NCBI GenBank assembly: GCA_026785885.1
Contig: JAJAZC010000213.1
Span: 1 to 37,240 of the forward strand
DNA length: 37,240 nucleotides
Source: Rubrivivax sp.
Lineage (GTDB): Bacteria > Pseudomonadota > Gammaproteobacteria > Burkholderiales > Burkholderiaceae_C
Direction of reading: 5' to 3'
Shown here: piece after piece, positions 16,217 to 23,260 of the stretch
How positions within the stretch are numbered: the stretch's first letter is position 1
Layout of the letters: each line of letters begins with the position of its first letter
Notes under the pieces: generated by a model
The model's database searches: none
What the model was told of the DNA's origin: nothing
What the model saw: the letters and a program-made list of their open reading frames with translations, nothing else
Made by a program: the position numbers and the translations under genes

Positions 16217-16245
16217 TGAATACAGTGGGCACCAGTGTAAGACAA
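16217..16245 (-). promoter_or_regulatory. Possible promoter of the CopG/PIN pair
   Basis: On the minus strand TTGTCT and TATTCA are separated by 17 bp and end 10 bp before the antitoxin ATG. Match to sigma-70 consensus is moderate (4/6 and 3/6). The predicted transcript start would fall almost at the start codon, and no ribosome site is visible. Tentative. Confidence 0.3.
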
Positions 16246-16259
16246 AGCCCGGGCGCCGC

Positions 16260-17699
16260 CTACTCCACCGCCTTCACCATGGCCTCGACCACCTTCTTCG
16301 CATCGCCGAAGACCATCATCGTCTTGTCCATGTAGAACAGCTCGTTGTCCAGGCCGGCATAGCCGCTGGCCATCGAGCGTTTGTTGACGATCACGGTCTT
16401 GGCTTTGTAGGCCTCCAGGATCGGCATGCCGTAGATGGCGCTGCCCTTGACATGCGCGGCAGGGTTAACCACGTCGTTGGCACCCAGGATGATGGCGACA
16501 TCGGCCTGGCCGAACTCGCCGTTGATGTCTTCCATCTCGAAGACCTGGTCGTAGGGCACTTCGGCTTCGGCCAGCAGCACGTTCATGTGGCCTGGCATGC
16601 GGCCGGCCACCGGGTGGATGGCGTACTTGACGTTGATGCCTTTGGCGGTGAGCTTGGCCGCGAGTTCCTTCACCGCATGCTGCGCTCTGGCGACTGCCAG
16701 CCCATAACCCGGCACGATGACCACCGTCTCGGCGTTGCCCAGCACAAAGGCCGCGTCGTCGGCGCTGCCAGTTTTGACGTTGCGCGCCGTGCCGCCGCCA
16801 GCCGCCGCCGGGCCCACGGCTTCGCCGCCGAAGCCACCGAGGATGACGTTGAAGAACGAGCGGTTCATCGCCTTGCACATGATGTAGCTCAGGATCGCGC
16901 CGGAGCTGCCCACCAGGCTGCCGGCAATGATCAGCATGCTGTTGTTCAGGCTGAAGCCGATGCCGGCCGCAGCCCAGCCCGAATAGCTGTTGAGCATGCT
17001 CACGACCACCGGCATATCGGCGCCACCGATCGGAATGATGATCAGCACGCCCATCACGAAGGCCAGCACCAGCATCGCAAAAAACGCCGGCCAGCTTTCG
17101 GTAAACGCAAATACCAGGCCCAGGCCGACCATCAACAAGCCCAGCACGAGGTTGATCTTGTGCTGCCCGGCAAAGGTCACCGGCGCGCCCTGAAAAAGGC
17201 GGAACTTGTACTTGCCGCTGAGCTTGCCGAAGGCGATGACCGAGCCGCTGAAGGTGACTGCGCCAATGGCCGCGCCCAGAAACAGCTCGAAGCGGTTGCC
17301 GGTGGGAATCGACACGCCGCGCGCCGTGATGCCGAAGGCCCACGGCTCGGCCACCACCGCCACCGCAATGAACACCGCAGCCAGACCGATCATGCTGTGC
17401 ATGAAGGCCACCAGCTCGGGCATCTTGGTCATCTCCACGCGCTTGGCCATCAGCGTGCCGGCGGCACCGCCGACGATCAAACCGCCCAGCACCCAGACCA
17501 TGCCCTGCGCGCGCGTCTGGCCCATGTCGCCGGCCAGGCGCACGATCAGCGCCGCGGTGGTCAACACGGCGATGGCCATGCCGAGCATGCCGAAGAAGTT
17601 GCCGCGGATGGAAGTCGTCGGGTGGCTTAAACCTTTGAGCGCCTGGATGAAGCAAACGCTGGCCACCAGGTACAGCAGCGTGACGAGGTTCAGGCTCAT
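16260..17699 (-). CDS. pntB: NAD(P) transhydrogenase subunit beta
   Basis: A 479-aa inner-membrane subunit that couples proton entry to hydride transfer from NADH to NADP+. About nine TM segments fill the first 290 residues (MSLNLVTLLYLVASVCFIQ, GNFFGMLGMAIAV, GGADMPVVVSMLNSYSGWA). The soluble NADP-binding domain III contains the fingerprint VPGYGLAVARAQHAV, then IHPVAGRMPGHMNVLLAEA, EDINGEFGQADVAIILGAND and VNKRSMASGYAGLDNELF. Length matches the family (about 460-480). The ATG at 17699 overlaps the stop of the 91-aa ORF as ATGA. The operon order is pntAA, pntAB, small ORF, pntB. Confidence 0.97.
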   Translation of the reverse strand: MSLNLVTLLYLVASVCFIQALKGLSHPTTSIRGNFFGMLGMAIAVLTTAALIVRLAGDMGQTRAQGMVWVLGGLIVGGAAGTLMAKRVEMTKMPELVAFMHSMIGLAAVFIAVAVVAEPWAFGITARGVSIPTGNRFELFLGAAIGAVTFSGSVIAFGKLSGKYKFRLFQGAPVTFAGQHKINLVLGLLMVGLGLVFAFTESWPAFFAMLVLAFVMGVLIIIPIGGADMPVVVSMLNSYSGWAAAGIGFSLNNSMLIIAGSLVGSSGAILSYIMCKAMNRSFFNVILGGFGGEAVGPAAAGGGTARNVKTGSADDAAFVLGNAETVVIVPGYGLAVARAQHAVKELAAKLTAKGINVKYAIHPVAGRMPGHMNVLLAEAEVPYDQVFEMEDINGEFGQADVAIILGANDVVNPAAHVKGSAIYGMPILEAYKAKTVIVNKRSMASGYAGLDNELFYMDKTMMVFGDAKKVVEAMVKAVE

Positions 17700-17971
17700 T
17701 GTTTTTCTCCGCGCGACTGCATGCGCGACTGCATGCGCGACTGCATGCGCGCCTGCGTTTGCGAATGCATACGCGAATGCATACCCGACTGCATCCGCGA
17801 CCGCATCCGCGCCTGCATGTGCGACCGCACCACTGTGGTGGCCAGCACGCCGGCACCGAGCGCAGCCCACAAGCGGTACTCGCCCAACCAATCCATATGG
17901 GTCAGCAGCAGCAGCAGTGAAATCGACACGCCCAAAAACACCACCGCCGGCAACCAATACTCGTTCTTCAT
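17696..17971 (-). CDS. 91-aa membrane protein between pntAB and pntB, Arg/Met/Ser/Gln repeat tail
   Basis: The frame is joined to both neighbours by ATGA overlaps: its ATG overlaps the pntAB stop and its stop overlaps the pntB ATG. The first 48 residues look like a genuine small membrane protein, with two hydrophobic segments (about 7-24, LPAVVFLGVSISLLLLL, and 34-48) around a short loop THMDWLGEYR. Residues 50-91 are a basic tail of repeated Arg-Met-Gln-Ser, encoded by 12-bp repeats. No family is recognised. Co-translation suggests an accessory role with the transhydrogenase, or simply a spacer ORF; the hydrophobic part argues for a real product. Confidence 0.65.
   Translation of the reverse strand: MKNEYWLPAVVFLGVSISLLLLLTHMDWLGEYRLWAALGAGVLATTVVRSHMQARMRSRMQSGMHSRMHSQTQARMQSRMQSRMQSRGEKQ
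17710..17830 (-). repeat. 12-bp in-frame repeats in the pnt small ORF
   Basis: About ten degenerate units of 12 bp, plus-strand core GCGCGACTGCAT with variants GCGAATGCATAC and GCGACCGCATCC. They are nearly perfect near the pntB side and more diverged away from it. They encode the Arg-Met-Gln-Ser / Gly-Met-His-Ser tail. Confidence 0.9.
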
Positions 17972-18321
17972 TCGGCGGCCTCCGAGCCGGCTGCAGTGGC
18001 TGCCTTGGCTGCACCTGCTGCCGACGCTTTTTTCTCTTTCTTCCTGAACATCTCCAGCATGCGCCGCGTGACCAGAAAGCCGCCGAACACGTTGACCGCG
18101 CACAGCGCCACGGCCAGTACGCCCATGGTCTTGCCGAGCGGCGTTTCGGTGAGTGCAGCAGCCAGCATCGCGCCGACGATGACGATGGCGCTGATGGCGT
18201 TGGTCACCGCCATCAGCGGCGTGTGCAGCGCGGGTGTCACGGTCCACACGACGTGGTAGCCGACGTAGATCGCCAGCACGAAGATGATCAGGTTGGTGAT
18301 GGTGGGGCTGACGATGTCCAT
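17968..18321 (-). CDS. pntAB: NAD(P) transhydrogenase subunit alpha part 2
   Basis: A 117-aa integral membrane subunit, the split C-terminal part of PntA, forming part of the proton channel. It has the conserved start MDIVSPTITNLIIFVLAIYVGYHVVW, then VTPALHTPLMAVTNAISAIVIVGAM and the third TM segment GVLAVALCAVNVFGGFLVT followed by RRMLEMF. Length fits the short alpha-2 subunits of three-gene systems. The C-terminus carries an Ala/Lys-rich tail (KKEKKASAAGAAKAATAAG) beyond the usual end. It is 51 bp downstream of pntAA and overlaps the next ORF by 4 bp. Confidence 0.96.
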   Translation of the reverse strand: MDIVSPTITNLIIFVLAIYVGYHVVWTVTPALHTPLMAVTNAISAIVIVGAMLAAALTETPLGKTMGVLAVALCAVNVFGGFLVTRRMLEMFRKKEKKASAAGAAKAATAAGSEAAE

Positions 18322-18372
18322 GGCTTGTTCTTTGGCTAAGTTTTGTCGGCTAACTTTTGGCTAACGTCGGAC

Positions 18373-19515
18373 TTACTTTTTGCTGATTTGGCCCGCCTGC
18401 GTCATCAGGCAGGCCACGACGATGTCGTCGTCCATCGGCACCTGCAGGCCGCCTTCCTTGGGCAGCACCAGCTTCAGAAAATCCAGCACGTTGCGCGCGT
18501 AGAGCGACGAAGCATCGGCCGCCACCAGTGCCGGGATGTTGGTCTCACCGATCAGCGTGACGCCATGCTTGACGACGGTCTTGCCGGCTTCGGTCAACGG
18601 GCAGTTGCCGCCGGCGCGCCCGTCAGCGTCGGCGGGCCCTTTGCCGGCGGCCATGTCGACGATTACCGAGCCCGGCTTCATGCTCCTGACCATGTCCTCA
18701 GTAATTAGCACCGGCGCCGGGCGGCCCGGGATCAGCGCGGTGCTGATGACGATGTCGGCCGCGGCCACCTTTTTGGCCACCTCCACCTTCTGCCGCTCCA
18801 TCCAGCTTGCCGGCATCGGCCGCGCGTAACCGCCGACGCCGACCGCGGCTTCCTTCTCTTCGTCGGTGAGGTAGGGCACGTCGATGAACTTGGCACCGAG
18901 CGACTCGACCTGCTCCTTGACGCTGGGCCGCACGTCGCTGGCCTCGATCACCGCGCCCAGCCGCTTGGCAGTGGCAATGGCCTGCAGCCCGGCCACGCCG
19001 ACGCCCAGGATCACGACCCGCGCGGCCTTGATGGTGCCGGCCGCCGTCATCAACATCGGAAACAGCCGCTGGTACTTGTCGGCGGCCATCAGCACGGCCT
19101 TGTAGCCGGCGATGTTGGCCTGGCTGGACAGCACGTCCATGCTTTGGGCCCGCGTCGTGCGCGGCGCGGCTTCGAGCGCAAAACTGGTCAACCCCGCAGC
19201 AGCCAGCCGCGCCAGGTTGTCCGGGTCGAAGGGGTTGAGCAGGCCGACCAACGCGCTGCCGCTTTTCATCAGGCGCAACTCGTGGTCGTCGGGGCTGCGC
19301 ACCTTGAGCACCAGCTCGCAGCCGAGCGCGGCTGCGCGGTCGACGATCTCGGCACCGGCCGCTGCATAGGCCTCATCGGTCGCGCTGGCCGCCGCACCGG
19401 CGCCCAGCTGCACGCACACCGTGTGACCCTGCGCCGTGAGCTTCTTGGCCGTCTCCGGGGTCACCGCGACACGGGTCTCGCCGGCTGCGGTTTCGAGCGG
19501 AACGCCGATGCGCAT
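18373..19515 (-). CDS. pntAA: NAD(P) transhydrogenase subunit alpha part 1
   Basis: A 380-aa soluble NAD(H)-binding subunit, homologous to the N-terminal part of PntA and to alanine dehydrogenase. It starts MRIGVPLETAAGETRVAVTP and contains EAAPRTTRAQSMDVLSSQAN, the dinucleotide fold VVILGVGVAGLQAIATAKRL and the conserved EQVESLGAKFIDV. ALIPGRPAPVLIT and GNCPLTEAG follow. Between DMAAGKG and GGNC is an extra PADADGRA stretch that looks slightly longer than the usual loop. The ATG at 19515 has GAGAAGA upstream; the longer frame to 19707 runs into the divergent Nudix gene and is not used. First gene of the pnt operon. Confidence 0.96.
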   Translation of the reverse strand: MRIGVPLETAAGETRVAVTPETAKKLTAQGHTVCVQLGAGAAASATDEAYAAAGAEIVDRAAALGCELVLKVRSPDDHELRLMKSGSALVGLLNPFDPDNLARLAAAGLTSFALEAAPRTTRAQSMDVLSSQANIAGYKAVLMAADKYQRLFPMLMTAAGTIKAARVVILGVGVAGLQAIATAKRLGAVIEASDVRPSVKEQVESLGAKFIDVPYLTDEEKEAAVGVGGYARPMPASWMERQKVEVAKKVAAADIVISTALIPGRPAPVLITEDMVRSMKPGSVIVDMAAGKGPADADGRAGGNCPLTEAGKTVVKHGVTLIGETNIPALVAADASSLYARNVLDFLKLVLPKEGGLQVPMDDDIVVACLMTQAGQISKK

Positions 19516-19616
19516 GGGTCTTCTCGCTGATGCTGTTTTTGGGGCGTGTGAAGCTAACACACCGACAGCACGCCCGAACCTGGTGGCAGTGCGCGGGTGG
19601 CTGGCATGCTGCGCGC

Positions 19617-20297
19617 ATGACGAGCTTCGATCCACCGCCGGCCCCCTCTGCGGCCCCACTTCCGACTTCGCTTGCAGCCGCACCGGCGACCTCATTGACG
19701 GCCTCATTGACGGCCTCGCCTGCCGACGCGCATGCGGCCGCGCCGGTGACCCCCGCGCGCTGGAGCCCCAGCGTCACGGTGGCGGCCGTCATCGACGACG
19801 GTGTGGCCGACCCGCTGCAACGCCGCTATCTGTTGGTCGAAGAGCACACCCCCGAAGGTTTGAGACTCAACAACCCGGCCGGTCACCTGGACGCTGGTGA
19901 GAGCCTGCAACAGGCCGTCGTGCGCGAAACGCTGGAGGAAACCGCACGCCCCTTCACACCGACCGCGCTGGTCGGCGTGTACCTGGCGCGCTTTCTGCGG
20001 CCGGCCAGCGACGGCGCCAGCGCCAGCAGCAGCAGCAGCAGCAGCAGCATCACCGATGTGACCTACCTGCGCTTTGCTTACGCCGGCACGGTCGGTGAGC
20101 CGCTGCCGGGCCGCACGCTGGACACCGGCATCGTGCGCACGCTGTGGCTGAGCCTGGCCGAGCTGCGCGCCAGCCGTGCGCTGCACCGCAGCCCGCTGGT
20201 CTTGCAGTGCATCGAAGACCATCTGGCCGAGCAGCGCTACCCGCTGAATGTGGTGGCAGCCGACACCAGCGTCTGGCAGCCGGAGCCCAAGTCCTGA
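19617..20297 (+). CDS. Nudix hydrolase, NudJ-like
   Basis: A 226-aa protein, about 60-70 residues longer than typical NudJ-type pyrophosphatases (about 150 aa). The Nudix box begins at Gly89 (GHLDAGESLQQAVVRETLEE, then TA). It keeps the metal-binding RETLEE, but the usual glycine after EEx is Ala. ETARPFTPTALVGVYLARF right after the box resembles NudJ, which hydrolyses nucleoside di/triphosphates and thiamine pyrophosphate. The extra length comes from a Pro/Ala/Thr-rich N-terminal leader (about residues 1-45, with a repeated SLTA) and a run of eight to nine serines (about 137-145). An internal start just before RWSPSVTVAAVI cannot be excluded, but no ATG is there. It is divergent from pntAA. 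Confidence 0.88.
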   Translation: MTSFDPPPAPSAAPLPTSLAAAPATSLTASLTASPADAHAAAPVTPARWSPSVTVAAVIDDGVADPLQRRYLLVEEHTPEGLRLNNPAGHLDAGESLQQAVVRETLEETARPFTPTALVGVYLARFLRPASDGASASSSSSSSSITDVTYLRFAYAGTVGEPLPGRTLDTGIVRTLWLSLAELRASRALHRSPLVLQCIEDHLAEQRYPLNVVAADTSVWQPEPKS

Positions 20298-20496
20298 TCG
20301 CAGCGCCGTTGCTGCATCGCCGACGCTTTCAAGCCGGGCAGCATCCACAGGCGCATGTCGTGCAATCTGCCAGGGTCTGCGGCTGCGCCCGTGCACGTTG
20401 CACAGTGACAATGCCGGCCATGAAGCCGCAGCCGCATTCGCTGCTTGAAGATGGTGCCCAGACCGCAGCCCAGGCCCTCGCCTTTTGCCCCAGCCC

Positions 20497-20928
20497 ATGC
20501 CCAGCCTTGCCCCCTTTCACCTCGCCTTCTCGGTCGACGACCTAGAGGCCGCCCGCCGGTTCTATGGCGGCCTGCTCGGATGCCCAGAAGGCCGCAGCAG
20601 TGCCGAGTGGGTCGACTTCGACTTCTTCGGCCACCAGATCGTGGCCCACCTCGCGCCGCCGCGGCAGCAGCCGGCAACCCCAGCGCACCACAACCCGGTG
20701 GACGGCCACGACGTGCCGGTGCCGCACTTCGGCGTCGTGCTGGATTGGGGCGACTTCGAGGCGCTGGCCACCAAGCTGCGTCAGCACGGCATGCGCTTCG
20801 TGATCGAGCCTTACGTGCGCTTTGCCGGGCAGGTCGGCGAGCAGGCGACGATGTTCTTCCACGACCCCGCCGGCAAGGCGCTGGAGTTCAAGAGCTTCCG
20901 CGACCGCAGCCAGTTGTTTGCGCGATGA
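20497..20928 (+). CDS. Glyoxalase/VOC-superfamily protein
   Basis: A 143-aa two-module VOC-fold protein (glyoxalase I/extradiol dioxygenase superfamily). It starts [28 protein letters not shown], with His at about residue 7 as first metal ligand. [35 protein letters not shown] and the C-terminal [15 protein letters not shown] follow, with Glu as probable last ligand. The reaction is not predictable. A TTG four codons upstream is an alternative start; about 200 bp separate it from the Nudix gene, in which I see nothing. The histidine-phosphatase gene starts 19 bp after its stop, so they are likely co-transcribed. Confidence 0.9.
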   Translation: MPSLAPFHLAFSVDDLEAARRFYGGLLGCPEGRSSAEWVDFDFFGHQIVAHLAPPRQQPATPAHHNPVDGHDVPVPHFGVVLDWGDFEALATKLRQHGMRFVIEPYVRFAGQVGEQATMFFHDPAGKALEFKSFRDRSQLFAR

Positions 20929-20947
20929 AGGTCGCACGCACCGTCCG

Positions 20948-21598
20948 ATGAGCACCGAGCTGCTGTTCATCCGCCATGGCGAAACCGACTGGAATCGCCA
21001 GCAGCGTTTTCAAGGCCAGATCGACGTGCCGCTCAACGCCGTCGGCCAGGCGCAGGCTGAGCGCCTGGCGGCCCGGCTGGTGGCCGAGCGCTACGACGGT
21101 CTTTTCACCAGCGACCTGGCCCGCGCCCGCCAAACCGCAGCGCCGCTGGCTGTGGCCTGGCGCTTGCAGCCGGTGGCCGTGACGGCCCTGCGCGAGCAGA
21201 GCTTCGGTGTGCTGGAAGGGCTGACGCTGACCGAAGTCAAAGAGCGGCACGCCGCGTTGTGGCAACGCTGGCTCGAGCACGACGCCGACTTTGCGCTGCC
21301 GCGCGGCGAGAGCCTGCGCCGGTTCAACACCCGCGTGATGACGGCCGTGCGCGAGCTGGCCGCCGAAGCGCCGGCCCGCCGCCTGGCCATCGTCACGCAC
21401 GGCGGTGTGCTGGACATGCTGTGGCGCAGCGCGCATGGCTTGTCGCTGAGCGGGCTGCGCGCCTGCAACATCCCCAACACCGGCGTGAACCGGCTGCGCT
21501 GGGCGGGCGGCACGCTGCACATCGACCGCTGGGCCGACGATGAACATCTGGCCGGCCTGCCACCGCAGCCGAGCACCGCCGCGGCGGGCGAGCCGTAG
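20948..21598 (+). CDS. Histidine phosphatase family protein (phosphoglycerate mutase-like)
   Basis: A 216-aa member of the histidine phosphatase superfamily, GpmB/CobC-like branch. The phosphorylated histidine is in LLFIRHGETDWN (His10), followed by GQIDVPLNAVGQAQAERL. Arg in FTSDLARARQTA, the acid in LREQSFGVLEG and the second histidine in IVTHGGVLDML complete the active site. The substrate could be a sugar phosphate, a nucleotide or a cofactor intermediate; such proteins are often named phosphoglycerate mutase without evidence. The ribosome site is weak. The C-terminal tail PPQPSTAAAGEP is probably disordered. Confidence 0.92.
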   Translation: MSTELLFIRHGETDWNRQQRFQGQIDVPLNAVGQAQAERLAARLVAERYDGLFTSDLARARQTAAPLAVAWRLQPVAVTALREQSFGVLEGLTLTEVKERHAALWQRWLEHDADFALPRGESLRRFNTRVMTAVRELAAEAPARRLAIVTHGGVLDMLWRSAHGLSLSGLRACNIPNTGVNRLRWAGGTLHIDRWADDEHLAGLPPQPSTAAAGEP

Positions 21599-21621
21599 GT
21601 CGTGCCCTGTTGGTGGACGGT

Positions 21622-21676
21622 CCGTGAGCTGCCCGTGAGCTGCCCGTGAGCTGCCCGTGAGGTGCCCGTGAGCTGT
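21622..21676 (-). repeat. 11-bp tandem repeat abutting the CAP-lipoprotein stop codon
   Basis: Five tandem copies of an 11-bp unit, plus-strand CCGTGAGCTGC, with one substitution in copy four and one in copy five. The last unit reaches the final base of the TGA stop (21676) of the minus-strand CAP gene. It fills most of the 77 bp between two convergent genes. Confidence 0.92.
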
Positions 21677-22365
21677 CAGCGCGCGCCCAGCGTCATCGTC
21701 CAGTACGTGCGGTACGTGTTGCCGGCGCCGCCGCTGACACAGGCCAGACCGATGTCGCGGAAGTCCGCGTTCATCAGGTTGGCGCAATGGCCGGGGCTGG
21801 CCAGCCAGCCGGCCATCACGTTGGCCACCGTGGGCTGCCCGGCGGCAATGTTCTCGCCCCAGGTGCGCCACGCATAACCGGCGGCCGTGGCTCGCTGGCC
21901 CGCGCTGCTGCCGTTGCTGCCGGTGTGGCTGAAGAAGTTGATCGACATCATGTCGTCGCTGTGCACCAGCGAGGCCTGGGTCAGCGCGTCGTTCCAGGCC
22001 AGGGCCGCAACCGGCGGGAAGCTGCCCTGGGCGCCGCACATGGCGCCAGCCGCGCGATAGGAGTTGGCCAGCGCGAGCGCTTGGCTGCGGAAGTCGGGCA
22101 GGTTGCAGGTGGCCCGGTTGCCAACGCTGGGCGGTGGCGCCGGGGCCGGTGAAGGGGCCGGAGCCGGGGCTGGTGAGGGCGATGGCGATGGCGATGGCAC
22201 CACGGCCGGCACCGGCGCTGCGGAGGTGGCGCTGTCGTCGCCACCGCTGCCGCCACAGGCACTCAGCACCACAGCACCCAGCATCGCCAGCAACCGCAAC
22301 TTGCGGTGCACAACAGGTGTCAAGGGCGTGGCGTCGGCTGGTTGCGGGCAGGGTGCAGGTTTCAT
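21676..22365 (-). CDS. CAP/SCP-domain lipoprotein
   Basis: A 229-aa predicted lipoprotein with a secreted CAP (cysteine-rich secretory/PR-1) domain. The lipobox is LSAC (Cys37) at the end of a hydrophobic segment LLAMLGAVVLSAC. A Ser/Pro/Ala-Pro linker (about residues 53-78) follows. The CAP domain (about 85-229) contains ALANSYRAAG, LVHSDDMMSINFFSHTGSNG, TWGENIAAG and WLASPGHCANLMNADFRDIG. His and Glu residues forming the CAP cavity are present. Bacterial CAP proteins are extracytoplasmic and of varied or unknown function. The start is chosen so the hydrophobic segment is preceded by a basic n-region (RKLR); the n-region is long. Confidence 0.88.
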   Translation of the reverse strand: MKPAPCPQPADATPLTPVVHRKLRLLAMLGAVVLSACGGSGGDDSATSAAPVPAVVPSPSPSPSPAPAPAPSPAPAPPPSVGNRATCNLPDFRSQALALANSYRAAGAMCGAQGSFPPVAALAWNDALTQASLVHSDDMMSINFFSHTGSNGSSAGQRATAAGYAWRTWGENIAAGQPTVANVMAGWLASPGHCANLMNADFRDIGLACVSGGAGNTYRTYWTMTLGAR

Positions 22366-22459
22366 GACCGCAAGCATGGCCGCGTGGCGCCGGTGCCGGT
22401 ATCCAGGCGCTACCACCGCGCCAATGCGGACACATCCGAAAACAGCATCAGTGCAGCAG

Positions 22460-22601
22460 GCGTGAAATTGCGCGCGGGCCGGAGGGAGTCGGGACAGGCC
22501 TTCCGGCCTGCCTCGCGCGGGCTCAGCCCTTGCGCGTGAAATCGCGCGGGGGCCTTCGCCAGCCGTGACAGGCCTTCCGGCCTGCCTCGCGCGGGCTCAG
22601 C
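22460..22601 (-). repeat. Tandem 74-bp duplication at the 3' end of the CsoR/FrmR-family gene
   Basis: A 74-bp unit occurs twice in tandem (22460-22533 and 22534-22601). Each copy contains an identical 35-bp core (22493-22527 and 22567-22601). The core carries a perfect 6-bp hairpin, CAGGCC-TTCC-GGCCTG (22495-22510 and 22569-22584). The second copy ends inside the regulator gene and includes its stop codon. The hairpins lie just past the stop and could act as terminators or transcript-end stabilisers. Confidence 0.9.
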
Positions 22602-22887
22602 GGATTTTGTTCAGCAGCGTCTGCACGTCTTCGAGCACGGACTGCAGTTGCCTTTCACCGCCGGCGGCTTCGCGGGAGTGGCTCTGCAACTCCTGGTGCA
22701 GGAAGCACACCGTCATGCGCACATAGGTGCTGTGCAGCGCCTTGCGCACAGCGGCCACTTGCGTCGCGATGTCCGTGCACTCCTGGCCTTCTTCCAGCAA
22801 GCGCCGAATGCCCCGCAACTGGCCTTCGGGGCGCTTCAGTCGGTTGAGAAGGTCGGTGCGGCTGGCCTCGCCGGTCAAAACGGACAT
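22597..22887 (-). CDS. CsoR/FrmR-family (DUF156) transcriptional repressor
   Basis: A 96-aa all-helical repressor of the CsoR/RcnR/FrmR family, which senses metals, formaldehyde or sulfur species through residues of helix 2. It shows the family core LLNRLKRPEGQLRGIRRLLEEGQECTDIATQ, then VRKALHSTYVRMTVCF. Cys37 sits at the conserved first-ligand position. The positions that hold His61 and Cys65 in CsoR are Phe62 and Glu66 here, and a cysteine (Cys61) sits one residue before. This makes Cu(I)-type CsoR coordination unlikely. AGGAG lies upstream of the ATG. No obvious target gene (frmA, copA, rcnA) is adjacent; a 20-bp palindrome lies 46 bp upstream of the start. Confidence 0.92.
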   Translation of the reverse strand: MSVLTGEASRTDLLNRLKRPEGQLRGIRRLLEEGQECTDIATQVAAVRKALHSTYVRMTVCFLHQELQSHSREAAGGERQLQSVLEDVQTLLNKIR

Positions 22888-23260
22888 TGGAAGGGTCTCC
22901 TGGCGGGAGCCGGTTCAGGCACCCCGTTGTGTGCTCGCTCGGCCGAGCGAGCCAGACCAAGGTCGGGGTACCTCATTCGCGATCGCCTGCTGACAAAAGG
23001 GCCCTACGGACAAAACCAACGCGTGGAGACCGGAAGAACGACGAAGCCCGCAAGACGCGGGGCTTCGAGGCAGGTGCTCGTACAACGCCGGTTGTGCGGC
23101 GGTCAGCTGTCGTACGGTAATTTGCGTTCGGGCCTTCGTGCAGCAAGCGACGCCGTAGGGCGTCGCGCGCCGGCCATCGGCCTTCGCGTGTCCGAATCGC
23201 GCCCCGGGCTTGGCTTGCCATCGACGCCTTGCGGCGCCTCGCTCACGAACAAGCGTTTAC
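22888..23260. other. 373-bp hairpin-rich spacer between ssb and the CsoR/FrmR-family gene
   Basis: No gene is supported here. The region holds a 20-bp perfect palindrome (22933-22952) flanked by an inverted GGNACCCCG pair. It also holds an 8-bp hairpin CGAAGCCC/GGGCTTCG (23042-23067), an 8-bp hairpin GCGACGCC/GGCGTCGC (23147-23166) and further short inverted repeats up to 23250. It must contain the promoter of the regulator. A structured non-coding RNA is possible but unproven. Confidence 0.6.
22933..22952. promoter_or_regulatory. 20-bp perfect palindrome upstream of the CsoR/FrmR-family gene
   Basis: GCTCGCTCGG followed by its exact inverted complement, with no spacer, starting 46 bp before the regulator's start codon. 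An outer inverted pair (GGCACCCCG and CGGGGTACC) surrounds it. G/C tracts of this sort are found in CsoR/RcnR-family operators, so it is a candidate operator; it could also be a transcript hairpin. Confidence 0.45.

Noticed and set aside
20888-22435. 515-aa minus-strand open frame across the phosphatase and CAP genes
   Set aside because: It is antisense to the well-supported histidine phosphatase and in another frame of the CAP gene. High GC makes long shadow frames common, and no domain is recognisable.
22973-23221. 82-aa minus-strand ORF in the ssb-regulator spacer
   Set aside because: It has Arg-rich composition, no ribosome site and no domain, and it overlaps several hairpins. An RNA or regulatory role fits better than coding.
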